The notes under the pieces were generated by a model that did not search any database, had not been told where the DNA came from, and saw nothing but the letters and a program-made list of their open reading frames with translations. Both the position numbers and the translations under genes were made by a program. A stretch of DNA of 64,000 nt from an uncultured Elusimicrobium sp. (lineage in GTDB: Bacteria > Elusimicrobiota > Elusimicrobia > Elusimicrobiales > Elusimicrobiaceae). The stretch lies in the NCBI GenBank assembly GCA_947305555.1, contig CAMZDW010000001.1:1-64000 (forward strand), given 5' to 3'. Of this stretch, positions 49,283 through 58,160 are shown in pieces (position 1 is the stretch's first letter; the number at the start of each line of letters is the position of its first letter).

Positions 49283-50589
49283 TAAGGTCCTTTGGGCCCG
49301 CGTACCTGTTCAAAAAATTGTTGCACGCGTTTATCGCACTGGACATCCCGCACAGAAATATCCTTTTTTAGATGTACTCCGCCTAACGTGCGGCAACGGC
49401 TTAACGCTACGTATGTTTGACCGGTAGCAAATGCGCCGCGGCCAATATCCAAATAAATGTGGTCAAACGTCAGCCCTTGCGATTTATGAATGGTAATAGC
49501 CCAGGCTAATTTGAGGGGATATTGTTTGAAGAAACCCTGCACACGCGGTTCCAATTTTTGTGTGAGCGCATTGAATTCGTATTTGACATCTTCCCAAACA
49601 TGGGGTTCTACTTGATAAACACAACCCTTGAGTTCTACCTCAATAAAATCCGGTCCCAAATCATACACGGTGCCAATATCGCCGTTGACCCAATGGTCAT
49701 CGTTCATCAGCATCATAATTTTGGCTCCTTTTTTGAGCCGCAACGTTTGTTCGGCCGGAGTCGTTTTCTTTTGAAATCCTTCATCCAGCGTAGCTTCGTA
49801 AACAAATTCCTCTCCCGGAAGTTGCGCTAAATAATGCAGGTTTCGCCAGGCAGCCTCACGGTTGGTGGGAGATAGAATAATGCAGTTATCAAAATTTTCG
49901 GGTAGTTCAAATGTTTTATGGGTATTAAGCAACGTATCTAATTGCGGTTGGGTGGCTTTTCCTTCCCGAATCAGATTGAGTAGATGGGCAAAATCCGGGT
50001 CGGCTTTTTGGCGGAAAATCCGTTTCAGTTCAAACACTTCCAGCGGCAAACGTTTTAATACGTGCGCCTCAAAAAAGTAGGGGCTGGCGTATGTTTCACG
50101 AAAAAGGTCAAATAAACCGCCGCTCGTTTGTTCTTCTACCGGAGGAAGTTGAAATAAATCGCCAAATAAAATAATTTTCTTGCCGCCAAAAGGTTCATCG
50201 CTATGCGTAGAAATTTGCAGAATATAATCCAGCGCGTCTAATAAATCGGCCCGAAGCATAGAAACTTCATCAATGATAATCGTATCTACCGCTTCAATGG
50301 TACGCCGCGGAAGTCGTTTTAAGTTAGCTAGGTCGAGCAAATTTCCCGGTTTTAAATGGAAAAAGGAATGAATGGTTTGCCCGCGTACATTGATGGCCGC
50401 TAGTCCCGTAGTTGCCAGGACGACCGTGTTTTGAGCGGTATGTTCAGCAAAGTATTTCAAAAGAGTGGTTTTCCCCGTTCCGGCGCGCCCCGTGATAAAA
50501 ATAAGCGGTTGCACCGCCGGTTTTGATTCTAAAAGGGCCAGCGCATCCTTAAATTCATCAGTGAAAATGGGGGAAAAAGTTTCAGACAT
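49279..50589 (-). CDS. Pif1/RecD-like AAA helicase
   Basis: 'ITGRAGTGKTTLLKYF', 'IIDEVSMLRADLLDALD', 'LFGDLFQLPPV', 'WAITIHKSQGLTFDHIYLD', 'YVALSRCRTLGGVHL'. Confidence 0.9.
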   Translation of the reverse strand: MSETFSPIFTDEFKDALALLESKPAVQPLIFITGRAGTGKTTLLKYFAEHTAQNTVVLATTGLAAINVRGQTIHSFFHLKPGNLLDLANLKRLPRRTIEAVDTIIIDEVSMLRADLLDALDYILQISTHSDEPFGGKKIILFGDLFQLPPVEEQTSGGLFDLFRETYASPYFFEAHVLKRLPLEVFELKRIFRQKADPDFAHLLNLIREGKATQPQLDTLLNTHKTFELPENFDNCIILSPTNREAAWRNLHYLAQLPGEEFVYEATLDEGFQKKTTPAEQTLRLKKGAKIMMLMNDDHWVNGDIGTVYDLGPDFIEVELKGCVYQVEPHVWEDVKYEFNALTQKLEPRVQGFFKQYPLKLAWAITIHKSQGLTFDHIYLDIGRGAFATGQTYVALSRCRTLGGVHLKKDISVRDVQCDKRVQQFFEQVRGPKGPY

Positions 50590-50677
50590 ACGAATATTAT
50601 ACTATTTATAAAATTGGGGCCATTTTTAATCTATTTTTTAAGTTTGTACAGGGTATTCTTTTTGCTAGAGTATACCC

Positions 50678-51451
50678 ATGGATGGATCAATTCAATTCTC
50701 ACTAGGGTTAAGTTTTTTAGCAGGAGCTGCCACCATGCTTGGCGGTGCCCTGGCCTTTGTAATCAAAAAGGACAATTTGGCTGTTTTATCACTTGGACTG
50801 GGTTTTTCGGCTGGAGTCATGGTTTACGTGTCCTTTGTGGAACTTTTGCCGCAAGCCTCTATCACATTGGAAAAAATATATGGCACGTTTTCGGGTCGTT
50901 GGTTAAGTACCGGGATTTTTTTTGCCGGAATTTTGGCGGCGTGGCTGATTGATGTGCTGCTTCCCTCTCATCATGTGGGACTACACACACTGGATCCACA
51001 GGATAAACTCAAGCGCCTTGGCTTATTCACAGCTTTGGCGTTGGCGATTCATAATTTCCCGGAAGGATTGGCCACGTTTATGGCGGATTTACAAGAGCCG
51101 TCTCTGGGGATTTCCGTTGCGGTGGCTGTAGCCATTCATAATATTCCGGAAGGGGTGGCGGTGGCCTTACCGGTCTATCATGCTACCGGGAGCCGATATA
51201 AAGCATTTAGTTATAGTGCTTTATCGGGACTGGCGGAACCGGCAGGAGCACTTCTTGGTTTTTGGATACTCCGGGCAGTGCTACAGGAGGCCTTGTTCGG
51301 AGTGATGTTTGCTTTCGTTGCCGGGATTATGGTGTATATTTCGCTGGATGAATTGTTGCCTACTGCCCACGAATACGGCGAAGGTCATCGAGTTATCTTG
51401 GGTGTAATTGCCGGAATGGCGGTGATGGCATTTTCTCTACTGATTTTCTAA
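50678..51451 (+). CDS. ZIP family metal transporter (ZupT-like)
   Basis: 'ALAIHNFPEGLATF' and 'AVAIHNIPEGVAVALP'. Confidence 0.92.
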   Translation: MDGSIQFSLGLSFLAGAATMLGGALAFVIKKDNLAVLSLGLGFSAGVMVYVSFVELLPQASITLEKIYGTFSGRWLSTGIFFAGILAAWLIDVLLPSHHVGLHTLDPQDKLKRLGLFTALALAIHNFPEGLATFMADLQEPSLGISVAVAVAIHNIPEGVAVALPVYHATGSRYKAFSYSALSGLAEPAGALLGFWILRAVLQEALFGVMFAFVAGIMVYISLDELLPTAHEYGEGHRVILGVIAGMAVMAFSLLIF

Positions 51452-51470
51452 AATAGTGTGATACTTTTCG

Positions 51471-51508
51471 CGCAGCTGGATAATCTAAGTAGAGGCGTAT
51501 CCAGCGCG
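51471..51508 (+). promoter_or_regulatory. inverted repeat upstream of ECF sigma gene
   Basis: GCTGGATA (51475-51482) / TATCCAGC (51498-51505), extended by CGC/GCG around a bulged A. Confidence 0.55.
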
Positions 51509-51516
51509 AGGCAGTT

Positions 51517-52011
51517 ATGCATTTTGAAGAAATTTATAATCGGCTATTTAAACCAGTGTTGGCGTATATTCGCAGCCGCATTAACCAGGAGCATGCGGCA
51601 GAAGAAATTGCTTCGCTTACCTGGCAGAAAGTATACGAACACCAACAACAATTTGATGCCACCCGAGGGCTTGCGGAACAATGGATTTTCACCATTGCTC
51701 GTAATGAGGTTAATAAATATTATCGGTTTTGGCAGCTCAAACGTTTTTTCTCGTTAACTGAACAAGAGGAAAAATGGACCGCAGATGATAAAACTCCGTT
51801 TGAGCAGTTGGCTATTAGCGAGCAGAACAAATTATTAGTAGCGGCGCTGACACAATTATCATCCAAGGAAAGAGATCTTATTGCCTTAAAATTTTATTCC
51901 GGTTTAAATAACCGTCAAATTGCAGCAATGACCGGGCTAAGCGAAAGCAACGTAGGGACTATTTTAAATCGGGCTTTACAAAAATTACGTGGCCGGTTGG
52001 AGGCGTTATGA
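51517..52011 (+). CDS. ECF-type RNA polymerase sigma factor
   Basis: Sigma70 region 2 'QEHAAEEIASLTWQKVYEH' and region 4 'LSSKERDLIALKFYSGLNNRQIAAMTGLSESNVGTILNRALQKLRGRL'. Confidence 0.88.
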   Translation: MHFEEIYNRLFKPVLAYIRSRINQEHAAEEIASLTWQKVYEHQQQFDATRGLAEQWIFTIARNEVNKYYRFWQLKRFFSLTEQEEKWTADDKTPFEQLAISEQNKLLVAALTQLSSKERDLIALKFYSGLNNRQIAAMTGLSESNVGTILNRALQKLRGRLEAL

Positions 52012-52340
52012 AGTGGGCAGAAGATAAACTGATCACACGTTATCAGCAAGTGGATTTAGATGAAAGTAAGGCCTTGCAACACAAGGTGTACAAGCAGATT
52101 TGCGCAGAAAAAAATTCTTTTAAAAGAAAAACGGTATGGGGATTATGTGCGGCCGGAGTTACGGTGCTTGTGTTTCTCTCTATTTGGCAATTAACCGCGC
52201 ACCAATCCACATACTTGCCGGATCCGGGGGAGTTTAACCGCATGCAGTTTGCTTTTTACCGGGAACTGGCTTTACCGGGGCAAGATTTGGGAATTTCGTA
52301 TGATGATTTCCCACAAGAAGTCCCAATTACAAGGAGCTAA
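52008..52340 (+). CDS. small single-TM protein, putative anti-sigma factor
   Basis: 4-nt ATGA overlap with sigma gene; one TM segment 'VWGLCAAGVTVLVFLSIW'. Confidence 0.55.
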   Translation: MKWAEDKLITRYQQVDLDESKALQHKVYKQICAEKNSFKRKTVWGLCAAGVTVLVFLSIWQLTAHQSTYLPDPGEFNRMQFAFYRELALPGQDLGISYDDFPQEVPITRS

Positions 52341-52342
52341 AT

Positions 52343-53044
52343 ATGCGGAAATTTATTATCAGTGTGATATTGCTTAGTTTGGTTGTTCCTCTTACGGCGG
52401 CCCAGGGAGAGTTGACCCCCAAAACGCCTTTACCTCCGAAAAATTCGGTGAGTGATTTGGACAAAGTCAAACACGAACGAGATGCAAAAATATCGGCCAT
52501 TAGCGCCAAAGTACAAGATATCGAGGCTCGGTATTATGCACGCCAAGTGCAGCAAGGGAACTTATTAATGGGGACCTTAGAGGAAAATGCCAAAAGCTGG
52601 TTAGGATTGCCGGAGGAAAACGAGCGCTTCGTAGCCTTGGTTAAGCAGTATGCGGATGGTCCTCAAGTTCCCGCGTTAACGCCGGAAGAAATGGAACAGT
52701 TAGATGAAAATAAGCGCGAAATTCGAGCGTTTTTAAATAACGGAAGGGAAAATCCGGCTGCCGCAAAATTGGCGGAACGTAATCGTAAAATCCGGGAGTT
52801 AAAAGAACCGGTGTTTGAGTTGGAGGCACGCTATTGGGCTTGGCGTGTATCCAAGGTAAAAGATACGACGATAGAAGAGTTGGCGGCATTCTCTCAAAAT
52901 TGGATTGGAGAGCGTGCCTATAACCAAAAACTAATTGCCAAAATCCGTGAGAATGTGCAAAGTGGCAACACAAAACAGCTGACAAAAAAAGAAGAGAAAA
53001 AATTAGAAGCCGTAAACCAACAAGTACGTGCGCTGCTGAATTAA
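52343..53044 (+). CDS. exported helical protein with internal duplication of about 88 aa
   Basis: Signal peptide MRKFIISVILLSLVVPLTAAQ; residues 45-132 align with 145-233. Confidence 0.75.
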   Translation: MRKFIISVILLSLVVPLTAAQGELTPKTPLPPKNSVSDLDKVKHERDAKISAISAKVQDIEARYYARQVQQGNLLMGTLEENAKSWLGLPEENERFVALVKQYADGPQVPALTPEEMEQLDENKREIRAFLNNGRENPAAAKLAERNRKIRELKEPVFELEARYWAWRVSKVKDTTIEELAAFSQNWIGERAYNQKLIAKIRENVQSGNTKQLTKKEEKKLEAVNQQVRALLN

Positions 53045-53065
53045 TCTTTTAGGGATAGATATAAA

Positions 53066-53098
53066 TAAAAAACCCTGGGAAAATCCCAGGGTTTTTTA
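53066..53098. terminator. bidirectional terminator
   Basis: AACCCTGGGA-AAA-TCCCAGGGTT. Confidence 0.85.
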
Positions 53099-53109
53099 TA
53101 GCACGTATA

Positions 53110-53871
53110 CTAAAATAAAATTGGAGCTAAGACGAAAGAAAGCATCATGCCTAAAGAGTAACTCGTTACATTTATCACTAAGCTGAGCACAAACGATTCG
53201 CCCAATGACATTTGCTTAAGGTTCATATAGCGAATGATTAGCGTTTCCGCCACTAAGCCAAACAACCAAAGTAGCGTGCTTTCCGGTACATACCAGGCCA
53301 AGTATAACCATGATACGGTCGTTGTGAGTAGGTTAGCGATTGCCACACTATAGAGAATGCGAAAACTTTTACGTTTATAAATTACGTATGCAGAGGCGGC
53401 TAGCAATTCCAAAATCAAAATAATGAATAACGACACCCAGGCATCCAGACGCGTCCAACCGCTGGCATCCGGAATAAGGTCGGTGGGTTCGACCATTAAA
53501 GCCTTTTCAAATACGTATACGTTAAACCGTGCGCGCAATTTGCGCGGGGCCAGAAAAATATTACTTTCACGTACGGAACCGTCCGTGAAAGCAATCACTA
53601 ATTTTTGATAGTCCGTATATTCATACGCAACGGAGAAACATTTCCCGGCTGAGCAATACAACTTTTGGATCCCGTAGTGCCCCAAAGGTTTACTTTCTAA
53701 GCATTGGTTATCACTACATTGGATTTGCTCACTGTGTGCCGGGTCAATAAGCGGTTTGTTTTGGGTTTCGTAAATGAACGAAAATTCCATCTCAGGCTTG
53801 GGGGACACATCCGCCCAGGCCGGCACTACAAAACAACTTACAAGCATCAAAAATACAAGTTTTTTTATCAT
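53110..53871 (-). CDS. exported/polytopic membrane protein of unknown function
   Basis: Signal peptide, about 110-aa extracytoplasmic domain with Cys pairs, four or five TM helices. Confidence 0.65.
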   Translation of the reverse strand: MIKKLVFLMLVSCFVVPAWADVSPKPEMEFSFIYETQNKPLIDPAHSEQIQCSDNQCLESKPLGHYGIQKLYCSAGKCFSVAYEYTDYQKLVIAFTDGSVRESNIFLAPRKLRARFNVYVFEKALMVEPTDLIPDASGWTRLDAWVSLFIILILELLAASAYVIYKRKSFRILYSVAIANLLTTTVSWLYLAWYVPESTLLWLFGLVAETLIIRYMNLKQMSLGESFVLSLVINVTSYSLGMMLSFVLAPILF

Positions 53872-53928
53872 TTTAAGATGTCCTCTATATTTTGTATTAT
53901 AACATTATACGAGAAAAAGGAGAGAAAA

Positions 53929-55131
53929 ATGTTTACTAAAACACAATTAGAAAAATATGCAGATGTAATGATTTGGGCATTGCAGGCAGCCCGGCGCAAC
54001 GGAAAATTTAAAAAATATGACAGCGTTTTACTGCGTACCGATTTAGCCGCTCTTCCTTTGGCGGAACAAATTTATCATAAGTTGCTTACAGCCCGGTTAC
54101 AGCCGGTACTTCGCATTCAAGCACCGGAAGGACTTTCTAAAGATTTTTACACCGTGGCAGATGATAAGCAACTTGCTTTTTTAGCTCCCGGTGAAAAAGA
54201 ATTCCAGGGGGGAATCAATGGATTAATTGCGCTGCATGCTCCGCAGGATTTGACGTACCTTAAGAATGTAGATCCGGCCCGTATCGGGAAAAGTGCGGTG
54301 GCACGTAAGCCGATTCGTGAAATTTTAGACCAACGGGAACAAGAAGGATTTTTTTCCTGGACCCTTTGTAATTACCCAACGCCGGAATTGGCTAAGCGTG
54401 CCGGGCTGACCCCCAAAGAGTATGCAAACCAAATCGTTCGGGCTTGTTTCTTAAATGAAAAAGATCCGGTCAAAAAATGGCAAGAAGTTACCAAACAAAT
54501 TAATGAAATTGGCGCTTGGCTTTCCTCTCTGCCGATTGAGACGCTACACATTGAATCGGAGCATATGGATTTTACCGTATTATTAGGTGATAAACGTAAA
54601 TTTATTGCCGGCGGTGGATGCAATATTCCTTCATTTGAAATTTTTACTTCGCCTGATTGGCGCGGTACGAAGGGTATCTACTTCGCGGATTTATCTTCCT
54701 ATCGGAGCGGCAATTATGTCAAAGGCGTTCGTTTAGAATTTAAAAACGGACGTGCGGTAAAAGCCGATGCCGAAAAAGGTGGCGAGTTTGTACGCAAAAT
54801 GCTTGCCATGGACCGGGGCGCTGCCCAAATCGGCGAATTTTCACTTACGGACCGCCGCTTCTCTAAAATCAACAAGTTTATGGCCGATATTTTGTTTGAT
54901 GAAAACTTCGGCGGAAAATATGGGAATTGCCACGTAGCTGTCGGGGCCAGTTATGCTGATACGTATACCGGTGTACAAAAAGAACTTACCAAAGAAGTTA
55001 AAAAGTCATTAGGTTTTAATGATTCGTCGCTGCATTGGGACTTAATCAATACCGAAAATAAACGTGTCAAAGCCAAACTTAAAAACGGTACAGAAGTAAC
55101 TGTATACGAAAAAGGGGAGTTTTCCTACTAA
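53929..55131 (+). CDS. M29-family aminopeptidase
   Basis: 'IESEHMDFTVLLGDKRKFIAGGGCNIPSFEIFTSPDWRGTKG', 'NCHVAVGASYADTY', 'SSLHWDLINTENKRVKAKLKNG'; start reset to 53929. Confidence 0.85.
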   Translation: MFTKTQLEKYADVMIWALQAARRNGKFKKYDSVLLRTDLAALPLAEQIYHKLLTARLQPVLRIQAPEGLSKDFYTVADDKQLAFLAPGEKEFQGGINGLIALHAPQDLTYLKNVDPARIGKSAVARKPIREILDQREQEGFFSWTLCNYPTPELAKRAGLTPKEYANQIVRACFLNEKDPVKKWQEVTKQINEIGAWLSSLPIETLHIESEHMDFTVLLGDKRKFIAGGGCNIPSFEIFTSPDWRGTKGIYFADLSSYRSGNYVKGVRLEFKNGRAVKADAEKGGEFVRKMLAMDRGAAQIGEFSLTDRRFSKINKFMADILFDENFGGKYGNCHVAVGASYADTYTGVQKELTKEVKKSLGFNDSSLHWDLINTENKRVKAKLKNGTEVTVYEKGEFSY

Positions 55132-55160
55132 TAAATGGGTCCAATGACCCAGGTCTTTTT

Positions 55161-55208
55161 AGGACAAAAGGCCCTTGTTGAAAAAGTTTAGAAACGATAC
55201 AGTATAAA
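55161..55208 (+). promoter_or_regulatory. bipartite upstream element copy 1
   Basis: AGGACAAAAGGCCCTTGTT-N15-CGATACAGTATA, matches 56288-56335 without gaps. Confidence 0.55.
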
Positions 55209-55238
55209 CTTAGGAAAATAAAAGAATAGGAGATTGGT

Positions 55239-56126
55239 ATGAGGAAAATGTTAATGACGTTTTTCGTGCTAGCAATATTAGCACCAGGTGCGTGGGCACA
55301 GCAGGGGCAAAATTTAATGCCCGAAGGAATTTTGCGCAAGATTCAATCGGCGGTGAAAGCGGATCGAGTAGATGTTACGTTTGTGCTTGATCTTTTGGAT
55401 TCAGTCCGTTCTGGGGTTGCCGAAATGAAACAAGAACATCCCAGTGAAATTTTGCAATCCATGCTTTTTCTGTATGAAGGTTTGGTATCCGAAGCAGCGA
55501 AAAATCCGCAGCAAGTGTTAGCCGGCGATGCTTTCGAGGCTAAAGATGCGGATGTTTTAAAACAGCTATGTGAAGAAATTAATCGCCCAATGAAAACAGG
55601 TTGGGGAAAAACAATTTCCGTCTCTGATTATATTACAGAGCATATGAATGAAGCTCGCCAAGCATGGACTGCTGCCGAACCGGTTAATCGGTTAGATGCA
55701 TTTGCTGATCTGTTAATTGATAATGCCGGCTTTCCATTTCCACCCATGACGGATGCAGAATTGAAAGCTGTCAATCAGATTTTGAAAAATATTGAAAAAG
55801 TACGTTCTGGGTTGGCGACGAGTAAACAAGAAAAGGATATCGCTGTTTTAATGAGTTTTCTGAATCTTTACGAAAAACTTGCTGAAAAATTTGCGGATAA
55901 TTCAGACATTGCAAGCCGGTTCGTAGCCAAAAATCCGCAAGTCGTAAAAGCCTTGGCACGCGAAATGCAAAAGCCGATGAAAGTGGGTTGGAGAGAAGGA
56001 AAAACGATCGTGATGGGCCAATATATTGAGGAACATTTGCAGGGTGCCTCTGACGAGTGGTTTTCATCAGAATCGGCAGATGAGTTATTTGCCTTTAACC
56101 GCGATATTCTCTACGGTATCCAATAA
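55239..56126 (+). CDS. exported repeat protein, tandem family member 1
   Basis: Signal peptide ...LAPGAWAQQ; two 'RPMKTGWGKTI.VSDYITEH' / 'KPMKVGWREGKTIVMGQYIEEH' units. Confidence 0.75.
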   Translation: MRKMLMTFFVLAILAPGAWAQQGQNLMPEGILRKIQSAVKADRVDVTFVLDLLDSVRSGVAEMKQEHPSEILQSMLFLYEGLVSEAAKNPQQVLAGDAFEAKDADVLKQLCEEINRPMKTGWGKTISVSDYITEHMNEARQAWTAAEPVNRLDAFADLLIDNAGFPFPPMTDAELKAVNQILKNIEKVRSGLATSKQEKDIAVLMSFLNLYEKLAEKFADNSDIASRFVAKNPQVVKALAREMQKPMKVGWREGKTIVMGQYIEEHLQGASDEWFSSESADELFAFNRDILYGIQ

Positions 56127-56143
56127 GGTTCATTTTCGTTTAC

Positions 56144-56173
56144 AAAAACCGCTCTTTTTAGGGCGGTTTTTTA
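56144..56173 (+). terminator. intrinsic terminator between family members 1 and 2
   Basis: AAAACCGC...GCGGTTTTTT. Confidence 0.7.
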
Positions 56174-56287
56174 TTGTTGAAAACCTGCATTTGTGCACTA
56201 TATAAACGTCATGGACGGCAGTAGGGAGTGCCTATGAGAAACGCGAATTTGGTTGCTAGGGCCTAGGCATAGACCCATTTGGTATCT

Positions 56288-56335
56288 AGGACCAAAGACC
56301 CTTGTTTCGGGAAAAAAGAACCGATATAGTATAGA
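56288..56335 (+). promoter_or_regulatory. bipartite upstream element copy 2
   Basis: AGGACCAAAGACCCTTGTT-N15-CGATATAGTATA. Confidence 0.55.
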
Positions 56336-56378
56336 TAGAGGAGTTGGAAATCCTCAAATTATTCTTAAGGAGAATGGT

Positions 56379-57203
56379 ATGAAAAAAATTTTGGTGATGG
56401 TCCTCGCGCTAGCAGTTATGGCGCCGTGTGCATTGGCTCAGAAGGGGAAGAAAACTACTTCCACAGTTAAAAAAATAGAAGCTGTTCCCCTCTCGCAGCT
56501 TGAATCAGTTGTCCATTCGAAAGTAGAACTAAAAGCTGCGGGTGGTGTATTTCATGTATTGGCAGATTTTCGTCGACATGTAAGTACTTGTGAACAAGAG
56601 AGATCTTCTTTTATATTACAGTCATTAGCCACTAATATGGCAGATGCCATGGATGAGCTTTTGGCAACAAAAGATACCGAACTTATCAAGAGAGTTTGTA
56701 AAGAAGTAAACAAACCAATTAAAACCGGTTGGGGTGAAACCATCGTGATTTCCCAATACATTGTAGATCATATTGATGATGTTAGAGGTCATTGGATGTC
56801 CGATGAGCCGATTAACGCACTATACGAATTAAATAGAGTATTAGTACAATATGCCGGTGTACCGGAAAAACCGCTTTCTGCCGAAGCAGAAGAACTGTTT
56901 GGTTACATTGAGGTATGGAGAAAATATGTAGGAAAAATGGGGGAGGAAAATGTTTCTCACGTTTTTCAGCAAGCATTGAGCATCTCCGAAGCTTTTGATG
57001 AACACCAAGTGCAAGATAAAAAAGAGTTAGTTCGTTTAGCGAAGATTCTGAACGAACCAGTGAAAACCGGTTGGGGTGAAACGATTGTATTTTCCGATTA
57101 TGTTGCAGCTCAACAAGAAACCGACATCCATTGGTTTGATGCGAGTTTAACCAACGAAGTATTCCTCTTTGGTAAATATATCGGGGAATTAGCAGCTAAC
57201 TAA
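56379..57203 (+). CDS. exported repeat protein, tandem family member 2
   Basis: Start reset to 56379 (MKKILVMVLALAVMAPCALAQ); two 'PxKTGWGETI' units sharing an exact 20-nt string. Confidence 0.75.
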   Translation: MKKILVMVLALAVMAPCALAQKGKKTTSTVKKIEAVPLSQLESVVHSKVELKAAGGVFHVLADFRRHVSTCEQERSSFILQSLATNMADAMDELLATKDTELIKRVCKEVNKPIKTGWGETIVISQYIVDHIDDVRGHWMSDEPINALYELNRVLVQYAGVPEKPLSAEAEELFGYIEVWRKYVGKMGEENVSHVFQQALSISEAFDEHQVQDKKELVRLAKILNEPVKTGWGETIVFSDYVAAQQETDIHWFDASLTNEVFLFGKYIGELAAN

Positions 57204-57223
57204 AAATTGATGGCAGTGCGTTT

Positions 57224-58108
57224 ATGAAAAAAGCATTGATATTCATGGGATTATTGGTCATGGTTGTTGGGGAAGCTTCTGCCCAAAGACCGGATCTTGC
57301 ACCGAGTCAGCCGCCGAGAGATCTCCCCATGCAGGTGGAGGATATGGGGGCTCCCTTATCGGAACAGATAACGCAGGTGCAAATGGCGGTTGAAAGAGAA
57401 ATAGCTGCCAGAAGAGAGAATCCCTTGAAAGATGCTTATAAACAGCTAAGTCAATTCAACCAATTTGCAGCGATTAATATACCGGACGAAAGCGCAAAGG
57501 AAAAATTTCTTCCAATATTGTTTAACTTACAAGAAGATTTTTTGACTTTGGTTTCTGCACAGCAACAGGCAATTCGATCCGGGGAAAGCCAAACAGCGCA
57601 ACAGCAAGAAGAAGATTTGGCTAAGTTGGCCAGTGCCTTAGTGTCACCAGTGACTTCATCTTATGGTACAACGGTTGTGCGGCCGATTAGCTACATCAAA
57701 CAATATTGTTTGAAGAAAGATGACAAGAAAGTATTCAGCAAATTTGTTTCTGCGGTAGAAAAACGATTGGTTAGGCCCACAGCTTCCGGAATGAATGAGG
57801 AAACGAAGGAGATAGCGTTTAAAGGTGCATGGCCCAAAAACGCTAAAGATTGGAATGCTATTGAGTACTTGGACCAACATTTGATGTATCTCCAGCGTGC
57901 TAACCAAAGCTATTTGGAAGACCCAGAAACGAGTGCAACGGTTAAAAAAACGATTGCTACGACTCAGCTTAACCAAGTGTATGTAACGGCAGATGGGTAT
58001 CGGTTTACAATATCTACAGTTGTAAATGATGCTATTTTCCGAAAAAAACTGCCGCATTGGGAAGAGTTGCGAGCATTTAGTTCTCTCCTTGAGATTAATT
58101 CTAAATAA
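57224..58108 (+). CDS. exported protein, divergent tandem family member 3
   Basis: Signal peptide ...VVGEASAQRP; degenerate unit 'SPVTSSYGTTVVRPISYIKQY'. Confidence 0.65.
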   Translation: MKKALIFMGLLVMVVGEASAQRPDLAPSQPPRDLPMQVEDMGAPLSEQITQVQMAVEREIAARRENPLKDAYKQLSQFNQFAAINIPDESAKEKFLPILFNLQEDFLTLVSAQQQAIRSGESQTAQQQEEDLAKLASALVSPVTSSYGTTVVRPISYIKQYCLKKDDKKVFSKFVSAVEKRLVRPTASGMNEETKEIAFKGAWPKNAKDWNAIEYLDQHLMYLQRANQSYLEDPETSATVKKTIATTQLNQVYVTADGYRFTISTVVNDAIFRKKLPHWEELRAFSSLLEINSK

Positions 58109-58110
58109 AC

Positions 58111-58140
58111 AAATCCCCAGGGTTTCTCCTGGGGATTTTT
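58111..58140. terminator. bidirectional terminator
   Basis: AAATCCCCAGG-GTTTCT-CCTGGGGATTT. Confidence 0.85.
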
Positions 58141-58160
58141 ATTTCTTGAAAGCATTTTAA

